DNA of 64,000 nt from Furcasterigmium furcatum. Lineage: Eukaryota; Ascomycota; Sordariomycetes; Glomerellales; Plectosphaerellaceae. Position 1 is the first letter of the stretch. The number at the start of each line of letters is the position of its first letter. The position numbers were made by a program, and so were the translations under genes. The notes beneath the pieces are model-generated. The model worked only from the letters and a program-made list of their open reading frames with translations, did no database searches and was not told where the DNA came from. This document shows, in pieces, positions 22,299-33,738 of this stretch. The stretch lies in NCBI GenBank assembly GCA_001599815.1, contig BCIA01000002.1, forward strand, positions 806,001-870,000. The letters run 5' to 3'.

Positions 22299-24652
22299 GA
22301 CAATGCTGAATCGGAGGGTGAGAGTTGCGAGCCCCGAGTGTGAAGTGCCATGGCGCTTGGTGGTCTGCGTATGAGAACGAGTTCATATTACACAAGGATG
22401 AACACGAACACCCGTCATTGGTGAGATTTTATAGACATGAGATGATACCGTAATTCAGCCTAGCCTCCAGTCCCTCTTGAAGATGGTGCCACTCGTGGAA
22501 GTCTTGTGGTCGCATCGGTCTATCGATGACCGGGTATTAGACAGGCGTCAGGGTGATCGTCAGTGATGCGCCGCCCCAAAATACGGCTGTGAAGTGGAAA
22601 AGCCAACTTTACCCCTTGAAGAATCGACACAAGTGCAAAATCCGTATCAGCAGATCAGTTTAGCCTTTGAAGTAGCCGTTCCTCATGCTGTAGTGTGGTC
22701 CGCGGGGCCGTTTGGAGTCCACGACCGAGAGGCCCGGAGCATCCGGAGGACTTGCAGGCGATCTGCGACGTGTCTATGCCCAACTGTTCCCGCGCCGTTT
22801 CGGCACATCGGAATGAGAGGCGCCTCTAGCTCTCAGAAATCATCCCGGAACGAGAGGTGCAATGTGTCACGCGAGATATCTTGGCTTCCACCGGTGGACG
22901 ACGCGACGCTTCCCCGTCAGATAGATGTTGAGACAACACACCATGCAGCGGGATCCAGCGGTGTACATATCCATGGCCCGGCCAAGATCAGTTGCTGCCA
23001 GCCAAGTGCTCGGAAACTCCACCGGCAGAGCTAGTCGTCCATTGACGGGATTCTGATGCCGTAGGCAGCATACTTGGCAGGGTCAAGGTTCGGGTCCCCA
23101 ATTATCAAGTACGAGAGCGAGACGGGCAGTTCGGATAGCATGAGGATCGAGCTGTATCTGTTCAGAACCCGGGGCTGATTGGTGCCAGGAGGACAGTCGT
23201 ATCACAGCGAGTAGCACAAGACCACTTCCTCCATCCGGGCAAAGCGCATGAACAGCAGCCGAGAGAGAGTGTCTGATGGCCCGAAGTCTTGGGATGCGGA
23301 GACCATCACAGGAAGTCCAGGCGACAGGACAGCCCAGAGATGCAGGACGATGCGAAGTCGTCCGAGGGATCCGCTTGGCCCTTACGAGACACTTGACAGG
23401 CCGGCCAATAGCACGCGCGGGAGGGAACTACCATGGCGCTTTTAGCGTGCCCAGGTGGGGGATAGTGCCTGAAATGCCCTGTTGAGTGGCCAAGCTTGGG
23501 CGGGTCTCTGCACTCTGCCCGGTCCACTGAAGGTGCCTGGGCCCCTGACGAATGTTAGGGAGTCTGAGCGAATCGATAGGGGACCGATAAGAGAGGGTTT
23601 GCTGGGGGCCAAGCGGGCGGATGAGGGGGAGGGGCAGGCGAGGGGTTGACGTGCTATCGCGAGCTTGTGAAAGTCGAGAAGACAAGTTGCAGAGGACACG
23701 GATGGATAGGTAATATTCAGGTTGTAGGGGATACATATTGCGTTCTCCGTCAGCATGAGCATGGAGCGACAATTTCACCCAGCCAGCAACTTGCCTCCTT
23801 GCACACTGCCCAGTCCGTGGCATCCGGTGAGCATCTCACGCGACGAGCGGGACGAGCCAGAGCTCAACGGAAGACCGGTGCCAGCCAAGAAGCCGATGCC
23901 GATTCTCATGCATCACGATATTATCCCTCACGCCGCCGTCCGAACGATCAGACAAGAACCCTGTTCGACGCCGCAGACTCCACACGTCCCCGGAGAAGAA
24001 TCAATAGAATCAATGGACTGGCAGACCCTCACACCGCCCCTCCCGGCTATCGTGAGTGACAGACCCTGACGCGGCCTGTTCGGGTCGACGGTTGCTACCT
24101 GCGGTAGGTCCAATGCAGGGAAAGATGTGGGAACTGGAATCAGTGCATTTGGGCAACAGGCACCTAGGCATTCATTTAGTCTTCTCGTACGGGTTTCATG
24201 GAAAGCCGTTGGCCTAGCGCCGATGTTTGCCAGGCAAGAAGGAACACTATTTGAGTCCGGCCTTCCCGCACCTCCTCAACCTAATCCCATCCCTCCTTCC
24301 TCGTCACCTCACCCACACCAAGTAGTCCCTTCCTCAACTGAGCACTGCTCGCAACATCTGAACCACTTCACAACCACACCCAACCACTAAACTCACCAAC
24401 CGTTCGATCGCGCTTCCGAGTTGCGATCACCCCGTCGTCAAGACGTTTTCCAACCTCCTCAACTCGTACGTCTCTCACCCGCCATGGATATCACATCGTC
24501 CATGCCTGCTAACACTCCCCCAGGGTCCATCATCCGTTTGCAGGAGCCCGCTGCTCTGCCTCTCCCGGGAGCTCAGCGGACTCAATCTCTGATCTCTAAA
24601 GATCTCCACGCAAACCAGCAATCCACACCACGTCAACTACCCTCAACTCACC
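22299..24652. other. Intergenic region upstream of INO1
   Basis: About 2.3 kb with no supportable gene. Frames at 22594-23034 and 23646-24069 lack domains and clear starts. The right end is the INO1 promoter and leader, CT-rich from about 24290, with a probable 5' UTR intron annotated separately. No clear CATGTGAAAT-type inositol element was found. Confidence 0.45.
24466..24523 (+). other. Probable 5' UTR intron of INO1
   Basis: A GTACGT donor at 24466 and a CAG acceptor ending at 24523 enclose a CTGCTAAC branch site 16 bp before the acceptor. The 58-nt length is typical of this genome. It lies about 130 bp before the INO1 ATG. It contains two ATG triplets that would act as upstream starts if the intron were retained. 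Confidence 0.6.
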
Positions 24653-26327
24653 ATGGCGCCCCACGCTGAGACGGGCTCCCTGCACGGAGATGGACCCAAT
24701 GATCGCGGCGTCGCTGCTCCTTCCGAGCTCTTCACCGTCGACTCCCCCAACGTCAAGTACACCGACAGCGAGATCGTGTCCAAGTACACCTACCGCACCA
24801 CCGAAGTCACCAAGAACGATGCCGGCAAGTACGTCGCCAAGCCCCTCGAGACCCTCTACGAGTTCAAGACCGACCGCAAGGTCCCCAAGGTCGGCGTCAT
24901 GCTTGTCGGTCTCGGCGGCAACAACGGCTCCACCGTCACCGCCGGCATCATCGCCAACCGCCGTGGCCTCTCCTGGAAGACCCGCGAGGGCACCCAGGAC
25001 GCCAACTACTACGGCTCCCTCATCATGGGCTCGACCATGAAGCTCGGAACCGATGCCAAGACCCGCAAGGACGTCAACATCCCCTTCCACGACATCCTGC
25101 CCATGGTCCACCCCAACGACCTCGTCATCGGCGGCTGGGACATCAGCAAGCTGAACCTCGCCGAGGCCATGGACCGCGCCCAGGTCCTCGAACCCACCCT
25201 CAAGCAGCTCGTCGCCAAGGAGATGGCCCAGATCACCCCCCTTCCCAGCGTCTACTACCCCGACTTCATCGCCTCCAACCAGGAGGATCGCGCCGACAAC
25301 GTCCTGCCCGGCACCAAGGCCTGCAACGCCCACGTTGAGCAGATCCGCAAGGACATCCGCGACTTCAAGGAGAACAATAACCTCGACAAGGTCATCGTCC
25401 AGTGGACCGCCAACACTGAGCGTTACGCCGATATCATCCCCGGCGTCAACGACACCGCCGACAACCTGCTTAAGGCCATCGAGGACGGCCACGAGGAGGT
25501 CTCCCCCTCCACCGTCTTCTCCGTCGCCTGCACGCTCGAGGGCGCCCCCTTCATCAACGGCTCCCCCCAGAACACCTTTGTTCCCGGTGCCATCGAGCTC
25601 GCCGAGCGCCACGGCGCCTTCATCGGCGGCGACGACTTCAAGTCGGGCCAGACCAAGATGAAGTCGGCCCTCGTCGACTTCCTCATCAACGCCGGCATCA
25701 AGCTCACCTCCATCGCCAGCTACAACCATCTCGGCAACAACGACGGCAAGAACCTGAGTTCCCAGAAGCAGTTCCGCTCCAAGGAGATCTCAAAGTCCAA
25801 CGTCGTTGACGACATGGTTGAGGCCAACTCCGTCCTCTACAAGGAGGGCGAGCACCCCGACCACTGCGTCGTCATCAAGTACATGCCCGCTGTCGGCGAC
25901 AACAAGCGTGCCCTCGACGAGTACTACGCCGAGATCTTCATGGGCGGTCACCAGACCATCTCGTAAGTTGCTGACCCTCTCGTGACTGCGCGGCCCCAGA
26001 GCTAACATGCGCAGCCTCTTCAACGTCTGCGAGGACTCCCTCCTGGCCTCGCCTCTCATCATCGATCTCGTCCTCGTTGCCGAGATGATGACTCGCATCC
26101 AGTGGAAGGCCTCGTCCACCGACTCTTCCGTCTCCACCGACGACTTCAAGGGCTTCCACAGCGTCCTCTCCGTCCTCAGCTACATGCTCAAGGCCCCCCT
26201 GACGCCCCCTGGCACTCCCGTCATCAACGCCCTCGGCAAGCAGCGCGCCGCCCTGACCAACATCTTCCGCGCCTGCGTTGGTCTCGAGCCCGAGAGCGAG
26301 ATGACCCTCGAGCACAAGCTGTTCTAG
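24653..26327 (+). CDS. INO1: Inositol-3-phosphate synthase (myo-inositol-1-phosphate synthase)
   Basis: Two exons, 24653-25962 and 26015-26327, giving 540 aa, close to the yeast enzyme. The NAD-binding loop is VGLGGNNGSTVTAG at about residues 84-97. Further family blocks are SLIMGSTMKLG, GWDISKLNLAEAMDRA, the active-site region DDFKSGQTKMKS and SIASYNHLGNNDG, and LLASPLIIDLVLVAEM at the start of exon 2. It converts glucose-6-phosphate to inositol-3-phosphate in the cytosol, the first step of inositol and inositol-lipid synthesis. Codons are strongly C-ending and biased, indicating high expression. The intron has a GTAAGT donor and a GCTAAC branch site. The long frame antisense to it is a by-product of this bias. 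Confidence 0.98.
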
Positions 26328-27198
26328 GCCGTCGTGGCCACAGTAGCCCCTGGTGCGAAAGGACTCTCAGATTGCTTTAGTCCGGAAATGTCGCGTTGAA
26401 ATTGGAGTCCATGTGCGACTCGGCCAGTCCTTACCGAATAATCTATCAGACATAAGTCAATATATCCGTCGCTATCGATGCACGTCTTGTCCTGGTTCCC
26501 GTGATGTGGTTAGATGCGAACATAATACGCTTTGGTGTGGCCCGAGATGACAGCCTGGGCATGAGTTACGAACAGCTCGACGCAGACCTGGCACTCATGC
26601 TTGGCTGGCCACGAACCATGCCAAGAAGCTGACATTGGAAGATCTGAGCGGCTCTTGAAGCGCCGGCGATCAGGGGTTTCCCGAACGTTGACCAATCAGC
26701 GCGCAGGGGTTTAGATGTCCTCGAAGCGCCCGGCATCACGACCCCAACCTGGCCCAGAACAGCTTGCGCGTACAGAGGGCATCTGAACTCCCAGCCGCCG
26801 ACCAAGACTGCGGCTCTTGCTATGGTCCTACCGTCTGGCGGCTCCGGGATCTCAAATGCATGACAGCCAGTTCAAGGGGCCAGCGATTGGTGGCCCTGAG
26901 GACCCATGGCACTGGGCAACTCTGCTAAAAATGGCCAACGAGGAGGGATCCAGCTCCCGCTTGGATTGTGGATGAAATAAGTACAGCCGCTGATCGCTCA
27001 AGTTTGGGGAGGGCTCCTGATGGTTCTTGCCAGTGTCGGAGAGAAAGACTGCAGTTGACCTGCACTCTACACAATTTCGTTGTCTCTTTTGTCGAATTTC
27101 CTTCATTGCTTGTTCGCCATCATATTTTATAATTTGAACGACTGGACGACAGGGACCAACATCAGGACTTTGGCTGGCTATTTGCTTCTTACTACAAC
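26328..27198. other. Intergenic region between INO1 and the DOMON-b561 gene
   Basis: It holds the INO1 3' flank and the promoter of the next plus-strand gene. No gene, RNA or repeat is supported. The last 150 bp are AT-richer, consistent with a core promoter. Confidence 0.5.
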
Positions 27199-28743
27199 AT
27201 GTTGTTCTCCAAGTTCGGAACAGCAGCTCTGGCTGCGGCGACTGGTATGTTGAGAGGCCCCGGGTTCTCAAGCCTGAAAGTACCGACCTGACAATTTGTT
27301 CCAGCTCTATTCACGCCTATCATTGCCCAGGTCAACCAGACCCAATCCACGTTCGTTGCGGAGGATGGCCAACTCTCCTTCGGCATCATCGCGCCAGAAG
27401 ATAGCACCGATGTCTACTTCACACTCCGCGTTCACGGCAGGCGGTCATGGGGTGCTGTCGGCTTGGGCCAGGATAGCATGGCGGGGTCGCTGATCCTGAT
27501 GATTTACCAGAGCGAAGGGAGAGATAACGTCACATTCTCGCCCAGGATCGCCAAGGGGACCTACGAGCCGGAGGTCTACGAAGACATGCGCTGGGAGGTC
27601 CTGAACAGCACCAGACTGGAAGCGAGCTACATGACCTTCTCGGCGAGATGCATGGCGGGCTGCCGAAACTGGACCGACGGTGCGCTGGATACCTCGAGCT
27701 CGAGACAGAAGGCCATCTACGCTCTGGGCCCTCGGGAGGGCATGAGATCGAACCAGCTGGATGCGTGGCTGCCGATGCATCGCGAGTACGGAAACTTCGA
27801 GATCGACCTCCAGAGAACCAGCAACTCGACCGGCGCGCCGGTGCTGACGAATAGGTCGAAGAACGAGGGCGCGAGGCTCGTCGGGTCGGACAACTACCGC
27901 CGCGAGTGGAAGTCGACCTTCCATGCCGTCTTCATGATCACGGCCGTCGTCGGCCTCATGCCGATCGGCGCCCTCATGATCCAGCTCGGTAGCTGGGCGC
28001 GTCTTCACGCCATGAACATGACCCTGGCGTTCATCTTCATGATCGTCGGCGCCGGTCTGGGATTCGCCACGAGCATGAACTACCAGCGTGTAAGTCCTAT
28101 CATCTGTCTGTCTTGATTTGAGAGCTCAGGCTGATCATCACCCCCTCTAGTCCCGCCAGTTCCGTAGCCCCCATCAGATCCTCGGCATCATCATCCTCCT
28201 CTTCCTCTTCGCCCAGTTCGCCCTTGGCTTCCTTCATCACAAGAAGTGGAAGCAGACCCAGCAGCCGACCAAGCTCGCCCTGCCGCACCGCTGGCTCGGC
28301 AGGGGCATCATGCTCCTGGGCCTCATCAATGCATTCCTGTACGTCTGCTTCGCTCTCTCTCTCTAAGTTACCGTACTAACACCCCCAGTGGCTTTCGCTT
28401 CGCCCTCAACACCTTCTACAACTACGTCCTCGCCGTCCTCGTCATCTGTATCTGCCTCCTCGCCCTGCTGCTCATCTTCGGCAAGCGCTGGATCAAGAAG
28501 AGGAAAAACAAGGGCGACAGCACCAGCCCCTTCGAGGGAGGGTATCCCATGGCCGCGCACCACGCGGAGCCGTGGCGCCAGCAGCCCGGCGCCAACGCCC
28601 CGCCGCAGGCCGGGTTCGGGCTGCCGTCGTACGGAAACCCACCGTCGTATCAGGGCCAGGGCGCCCAGATTCCCATGTCGAACATGCAGTCTGGTTCGAC
28701 GAGGGAGCTGGGGCAGACCCAGGCACCGAGGGAGATGGTGTAG
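27199..28743 (+). CDS. DOMON and cytochrome b561-domain membrane protein
   Basis: Four exons: 27199-27244, 27305-28089, 28151-28338 and 28389-28743, giving 457 aa. A signal peptide (MLFSKFGTAALAAATALFTP) is split by the first intron. An extracellular DOMON-type domain like that of the cellobiose dehydrogenase cytochrome follows (GQLSFGIIAPEDSTDVYFTL, WGAVGLGQDSMAGS). Five membrane helices follow with the b561 histidines in FHAVFMIT, RLHAMNM, SPHQILGI and LPHRWLGR. The cytosolic tail is Gly/Gln/Pro-rich. Such proteins are thought to carry electrons across the plasma membrane, for example to ferric iron or extracellular redox partners; the acceptor here is unknown. Introns have GTATGT, GTAAGT and GTACGT donors, the last with an ACTAAC branch site. 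Confidence 0.9.
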
Positions 28744-29053
28744 ATGAGAGAGAGAAAACGAGGTTTGGCTGGTGTTGGAATGGACACATGCTGGCGGATA
28801 TCTGTTTAATGGCGTCAGGAGTTTTAGAAAGGAATGGTTGGGCTTTGGGGTATCGTTTGTTGAAATCCAAGTATCTGTTTAGGCCAATGCCTCGAGTCTA
28901 AATCTGTCTATGGAAACGTTGATTTGCGAAATCCATACCGATCAGTGCTTCTTGTGCTGGACCTGCAAGCTGTCGTGTCTTGCTTCCTGGGTGCTCGCAG
29001 CTTCTACGGCCAAAACGTCTTGCTCTCTCCACCACATCCCAGGCCAGCCCTGC
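28744..29053. other. Short intergenic region between convergent genes
   Basis: About 310 bp contain the 3' ends of the DOMON-b561 gene and the minus-strand MFS gene. Nothing else is seen. Confidence 0.5.
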
Positions 29054-31063
29054 TCATGAAATACCAGTCGTCGGCCTCCTTTGGCCCTCTCCGTCCTCGT
29101 CCGTGGATCGATCAACCTCTACATCCTCGTCCACCTCATCTCCTTCCAGCCAGATCTCATGCCCATCGCCCTCCTTCAAGAACCAGCTCGCGACGGCGCC
29201 CAGCACGGCGACACCGGCCAACGCCCACCATATCCCGCCGACGACGCCGTTCGACAGCCCGATGCCGTACAGCCAGCCCCCCATTACCGGGCCGATCGTC
29301 CTCGCCGCAGAGCTGACGCTCTGCCCCAGGCCGTGAACGGTCCCCAGCACGCTCGGATGCGGGGTGCAGTTGTTCACGAGGATCGTCTGGCCGGGGAGCG
29401 CGAACGTCCTTCCCGAGACCTGCAGGAACAGGACCGCCGTGATGGCCGCCCAGATGGCGGGGCCGGACTTTGGCGCCGGGGGCGGGGAGGACGCCGACGA
29501 GGGCACGACAGAGAGGTACGGCACGAAGGTGTACGCCAGCGGGAAGAAGAGGAGGAAGAGGCGCAGGGAGCGGACGGTGCCGAGGCGGGCGGAGAGGCGG
29601 GGGTAGAGGAAGAGCTGCATTGTGATGCCGATGACGCCGATGACGGCCATTGCGCTGCCCACGAGCGGCGGGGGCAGGCCGAGGCCGCCGGTGAAGTGAA
29701 AGGGAAGGGACGGGGCGTGCGAGGGCGGAGCGGTGGCGGGGTCGTAGACCGGCGTGGAGAGGAAGATGAACCAGAGGGAGTTGAAGGTGCCGACGTGGAG
29801 GCCAAGGAGGAAGTGGGACGTAAAGGTCATCAGGACGTTGGGGGTGAGGAGGCGGCGGAAGGGGAGGCGCTGGGTATAGCGAGGGCCGCGGAGCCTTTTC
29901 CCACTCGAGGCGACGTCGTCGGCGGGGAGGGGGTCATCGTGGTCAATGTCGATGTCCGTGAGGGAGCTCTGGTTGCGACTGTGTTGGTGATGAGGGTGTT
30001 CTCTCAGGGGTTGGTAGCCGTGGGTGCTCCGAGCGCCGCTGAGCCTGCCGTATGCACCGCGCAGCCAGACGGCGAGGGTGTGGCCGATACGGGAGCCTAT
30101 GTCTGGGCCTCGGTCACGAAGGCTGTCGAGTGTCTGCGGCCGTCAGTCAGTATGTTGTTTCTTCGACTTTGGAGCAAGGGGACTCACCTCTTCCAAACAA
30201 AAGAAGATCGACAGGGCCGCGATAAACAAGAAGCAAGCGCTGATCAGGTTCGGAGTTGCGTAGGGGTACTTCTTGAAGAACTCGACATCTCCAAAAAGGC
30301 CTGGGTAACTGCCCGCCGGATCACTGAGCAGACCGCCCAAGACCGGGCCAATAACAATACCAATATTGAAGGTCATGGGCAACATGAGGAACGCGCGGGA
30401 CTGGAACCTCTTCTCCCGGATGATCTCGCTGATCATCGTCCTCATGACGCCGACATTTCCGTTTGTGACGCCGCCGAGCATCCGGAAAACGAGGGCCTGG
30501 GCGAACGTGGTTGAGAAGGCGAAGCCGATGCTCGAGAGACATGTCCCACCGAGGCCGATGAGCAGGACGGTCTTGCGCCCGACACGGGGCGAGTCCGCGA
30601 GGCGGCCCCAGACAAGCGCGGTGATGAACTGGGCGGCGGTGAAGGAGGCGTGCAGAACGCCTGCTTGGGACGAGATCGTGGCGTCGGGCAGCGTAGGGTC
30701 GAACCACTTGAGCTGGTAGAACATGTAGGACTGGAGAGATGTCTGGACCAGAGGTTCGCTGAGGCGGGCGAGGGTGATGACCAGGAGCTGGTCCTTTCTT
30801 GGGAGGTCCCGCCATCTTGCCGTGGTCCGGACAGCCTTCTTCTTGTGCTCAGTCGGTGTTGCGTTGGGGTAACCGTTGGTGGCATGGTCAACGGCCGGGC
30901 TCAGCGTGGAAGCCGGGTCGTCGAACGGCCCCGCCCCGGAGGTGTTGCTGTGGTCGGCCCGGGCCTCCGAGTTTGTGTCCGGGTCGTCTTCCCTTTCCAG
31001 GCCGTCATTCTCACTGTCGAGTGTTGGCACTTGACCATACTCCGAGCGACTCGGCCGACTCAT
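29054..31063 (-). CDS. MFS transporter, fungal ZIFL/YCR023C-like multidrug group
   Basis: Two exons, 31063-30188 and 30133-29054, giving 651 aa. The start MSRPSRSEYGQVPTLDSEND begins a long acidic cytosolic N-terminus. The first membrane half includes LARLSEPLVQTSLQSYMFYQL and the loop WGRLADSPRVGRKTVLLIGL, the MFS motif A (G-x-L-A-D-x-x-G-R-K). Next come RMLGGVTNGNVGVMRTMISEI and GPVLGGLLSDP. A large central loop spans the intron, and the second half begins LLTPNVLMTFTSHFLLGLH. Motifs resemble YCR023C and plant ZIF-like transporters, which belong to the drug:proton antiporter group; the substrate is unknown. The intron donor is GTGAGT. Confidence 0.9.
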
Positions 31064-31925
31064 TCGGGGGGCGACTGTTGTGTGAGAGAACCAGCGGTGT
31101 AAGAGCACAAGTCGGGTGGCTGGCTGGCGGTATTATATGGCGAGAGTGTCCGGGAATGAGAACGAGGGCCACAGCAGAGGAAGTCACTTGTCTCGACTCT
31201 GGATGAGCTTTTCTCATGAGATGAGGGAGTGGTGAGGTTTGTTTGCCAAGAGAGAAATCCCTCCCCGCCACCCCAGTTTGGTAGGTGAGTGAAGGTCCCT
31301 TATTAACCAGTCAAGTCGGATGCTCGGCGCTGTGAATTCTCGGCCGCGGATCCCCCCCAAATCGCACCCGCGGGTGAAGGCGTGCTGCCGCCTCAAAGCC
31401 GTCGTACACCCGATACCGGCGCGGATGCTAGCATTCTAGATTGCTTCCGTCCATGGTGGTATTTCGTCTATTGACTGGCGCTAGCAATCGACAGTCTGAC
31501 ATACTCGAGGCCTGTCATGACGTGCCCAAGCCAAACCAATCGAGGCGCGGGATCCTAGGCACGAACCTAGTAGTAGTCTCGGCAACAAGACCGCCGACCG
31601 TTGAGGGAGCTCGGCGAATGAAAGACGGCGCTGGGACCTCGAGCTACCTCCTGCTCTGGGGATCCTCGCGTGAGAGCCACTGTTCAATATCGCGGTATCC
31701 GATGTGGTGATGCCAGATGGCTCCATGCTCTTTGGCTGGTTTGTGAAGGCGGCGCGGGCCAGATTGCGTCGCGGAGAGTCGCGGCTAGATGTAAAGGAGA
31801 AAAGAGTTGAATGGGGTGGAGATCTCGTAAGAAGGTAGACACCTCATAAGAAGAGGTACCTTCCTTACCTAGAAAGAGGAAGGACGTGGAGTGAGTAGGT
31901 AGGTCCCTGTCCCTCTTTCCACAGC
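31064..31925. other. Intergenic region upstream of the second MFS gene
   Basis: It contains the promoter of the minus-strand MFS gene and then AG-rich sequence (31790-31900) leading into the 31-bp repeat array. No gene is supported. Confidence 0.45.
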
Positions 31926-32172
31926 ATCTCGATTGTCTCGATTCAAGAGAGCAGCCATCTCAATTATCTCTCGTTCTATTAGAGGTGATCTCAATTTCCT
32001 TAGGCTTAGAGACATTCCATCTCGATTTTCCAAGGTTGAGATAGATGCTATCTTGATTTCCTAGGGTTGAGGGAGCGGCTATCTCAATTACCTCGCATTA
32101 AGAGAGAGGCTGTCTCAATTATCTGACATTAAGAGGGAGGCCATCCTGATTTCCTAGGGTTGACCTAAAGCC
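31926..32172. repeat. 31-bp minisatellite, eight units (locus A)
   Basis: Eight contiguous units start at 31926, 31957, 31988, 32019, 32050, 32081, 32112 and 32143. The first seven are exactly 31 bp and the last is 30. Each starts with a variant of ATCTCAATT or ATCTCGATT and ends with an AGAGGC/GAGGCC-like purine-rich block. Units differ from each other at many positions but keep the length, as in an old tandem array. The units abut with no unique spacers. The same family recurs at 60465-60604. Confidence 0.9.
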
Positions 32173-32230
32173 TAGTCGATAGAAGTGACGATGTTCTTAT
32201 TTTCCAAGTCCTTATAGTCCGGATGCTTTA

Positions 32231-33424
32231 TTAACATGGATGACTGGTAAAGTAGCAGCCATTGGCCGCGTTGTTGACGTGCTGTGGACTGAGTATCAAC
32301 TTGAAGGTACTCTCTCCCGGTTGGTCGTCAGAGCTCGTCGCTCCCGGCGCCAGTGAGTTGACCAGTTTGTGAGCGAGATCATGGACTTCGACGCTGCCCG
32401 TGTCGTCGGACGTCTGCAGGAGCATCTCAATCATGCGTATTCCGATAGACACGTCAGGATTCGACTCGGTTTTGAACACCTCAGTGGGTGTTTTGCGCTC
32501 CTGTGCCTTGATTCCGAGTTTGCGCTCAAACATCTCTGTGACCTTGTCGTTCACGTCCTTTTCTCGATGTTCCTTGCTGATCGTGGTAGCATCCCTCTGA
32601 AACATTTGGAGCGCGAGAATGTTTTTCGCGTTTGCGCCGTAGCGAGTTCCCACGCATAAACCAGAACCGTCGGGCTCGTCGGGGGTGTAGAGGAAGACGA
32701 AGTTCTTGATCGGAGGGGCGGCGTCTCTGCCGGTGCTCTTGGCGTGTCTCTTTGTTGCCGTGGAGAACAGGATAACGACCCGGAAGGCCCTCTGACCTCT
32801 TTCAATTGGAAATATTTCAAGACGTTTGCATCTGTCTTCATTTTGGCTCTCAGAGACTTTGACGCCTCGCCTGATGTCCTGTTCTCTCCATCGGCTGCGA
32901 TGTAGGAACGCACGAGAAGGCCATAGCTGAGGTCTGCGTTCATCGATTCGCCCTTTGACCATAGCTCGACGGGCATCGGTGCTTCGGGAGGCGCTGTGTA
33001 GTTCTTGATGGCATCCTCGTATGACTTTTTGGTGCCGGCGCTTTTGTCTTTGCCAGAGAGATGGAACTGATGAAAATCGGCTTTGAAAGCATGTCGACAT
33101 CCAGACTAGGAGCGTATGCGACCAGGCTTGGTGAAATGGCAAGCGTGTCCAGCGCTTGCGCTGGAAATCGGTTCGGCCATCGTCTTCATCATCCAATGTC
33201 CATCGTCGCCAGTCCGGCCCATCCAGCGCCGCTTCTCCCACTGCGTCCGTCACATCGTGCATGCCCTGGGCCGATTTGACGTGTGTTCCGCGAGACGCCT
33301 GAGCTGACCGTGACCATGCTCCATTTACCGCAGGTTTGAGTCCGCTCTGCGATTGCAGCAGGGCGAGCCTCGTATGGTCGAGATGACCTCTCTGTCGACT
33401 GACAGAAAATCGAGACGAAGGCAC
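32231..33424 (-). pseudogene. Frame-broken gene of unknown function
   Basis: Three segments on the minus strand look coding but lie in different frames. Upstream (about 33290-33140) one frame reads VTDAVGEAALDGPDWRRWTL and on to RWTRLPFHQAWSHT. A second frame (about 33091-32790) reads HLSGKDKSAGTKKSYEDAIK and on to TDANVLKYFQLKEVRG. From about 32795 the first frame resumes with AFRVVILFSTATKRHAKS and stays open for about 190 codons to the TAA at 32231. No GT-AG pair of workable length can join them, and the second switch looks like a one-base deletion. A stop (TAG) near 33104 interrupts the second frame upstream. This is either a decayed gene or one affected by sequence errors. I do not recognise the family. 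Confidence 0.5.
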
Positions 33425-33440
33425 GTTGACCTTGAGATCA
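33364..33440 (-). repeat. Diverged 31/32-bp repeat units on the minus strand
   Basis: Read on the minus strand, 33416-33385 starts GTCTCGATTTTCTG and ends AGAGAGGTC, directly followed by ATCTCGA at 33384. This matches the unit at 60481 (ATCTCGATTTTCTG ... AGAGAGGTT). One more weak unit start (ATCTCAAGG) lies upstream. It overlaps the 5' end of the frame-broken gene. Confidence 0.5.
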
Positions 33441-33738
33441 CCTCAAATAGGGGCCAACTCGGCATTGAGAGGTTCAAGTGACGGCTGTCTAGACGGGCGA
33501 GAAGGGCATCGGAAGAGCGGATAACTCGACGGGGAGCATTTCGAGCAACAGCCGTCTGAACGTCATGATGCTGGATTGTGCTGTGTCCTGTGCCCAGCAT
33601 CAGACAGACGGCGGGAACAACAGGACAACACAAGGGCTTCCATAATCCGTGGCATCCTTCTCTGCGGGGTACCTCATGACAGGATCCGACCTCTGGACTG
33701 GAACGGACAGGGAAGCGAAGTTGGCACTGCATGTGCCA
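33425..33738. other. Intergenic region between broken gene and FMT1
   Basis: About 310 bp flank the FMT1 stop codon on its 3' side. Apart from the weak repeat units entering on the left edge, nothing is seen. Confidence 0.45.

Noticed and set aside
24596..25729. A 377-codon frame antisense to INO1
   Set aside because: It is low in complexity (Gly/Val/Asp-rich) and is explained by the strong C-ending codon bias of INO1 on the other strand.
29081..30514. A 477-codon plus-strand frame
   Set aside because: It is antisense to the MFS transporter, is rich in Gly/Glu/Arg, and has no domain.
31926..32172. A regular ~31-bp repeat array resembling a CRISPR array by period
   Set aside because: The units abut directly with no unique spacers, they diverge throughout, and the genome is fungal. 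It is a minisatellite.
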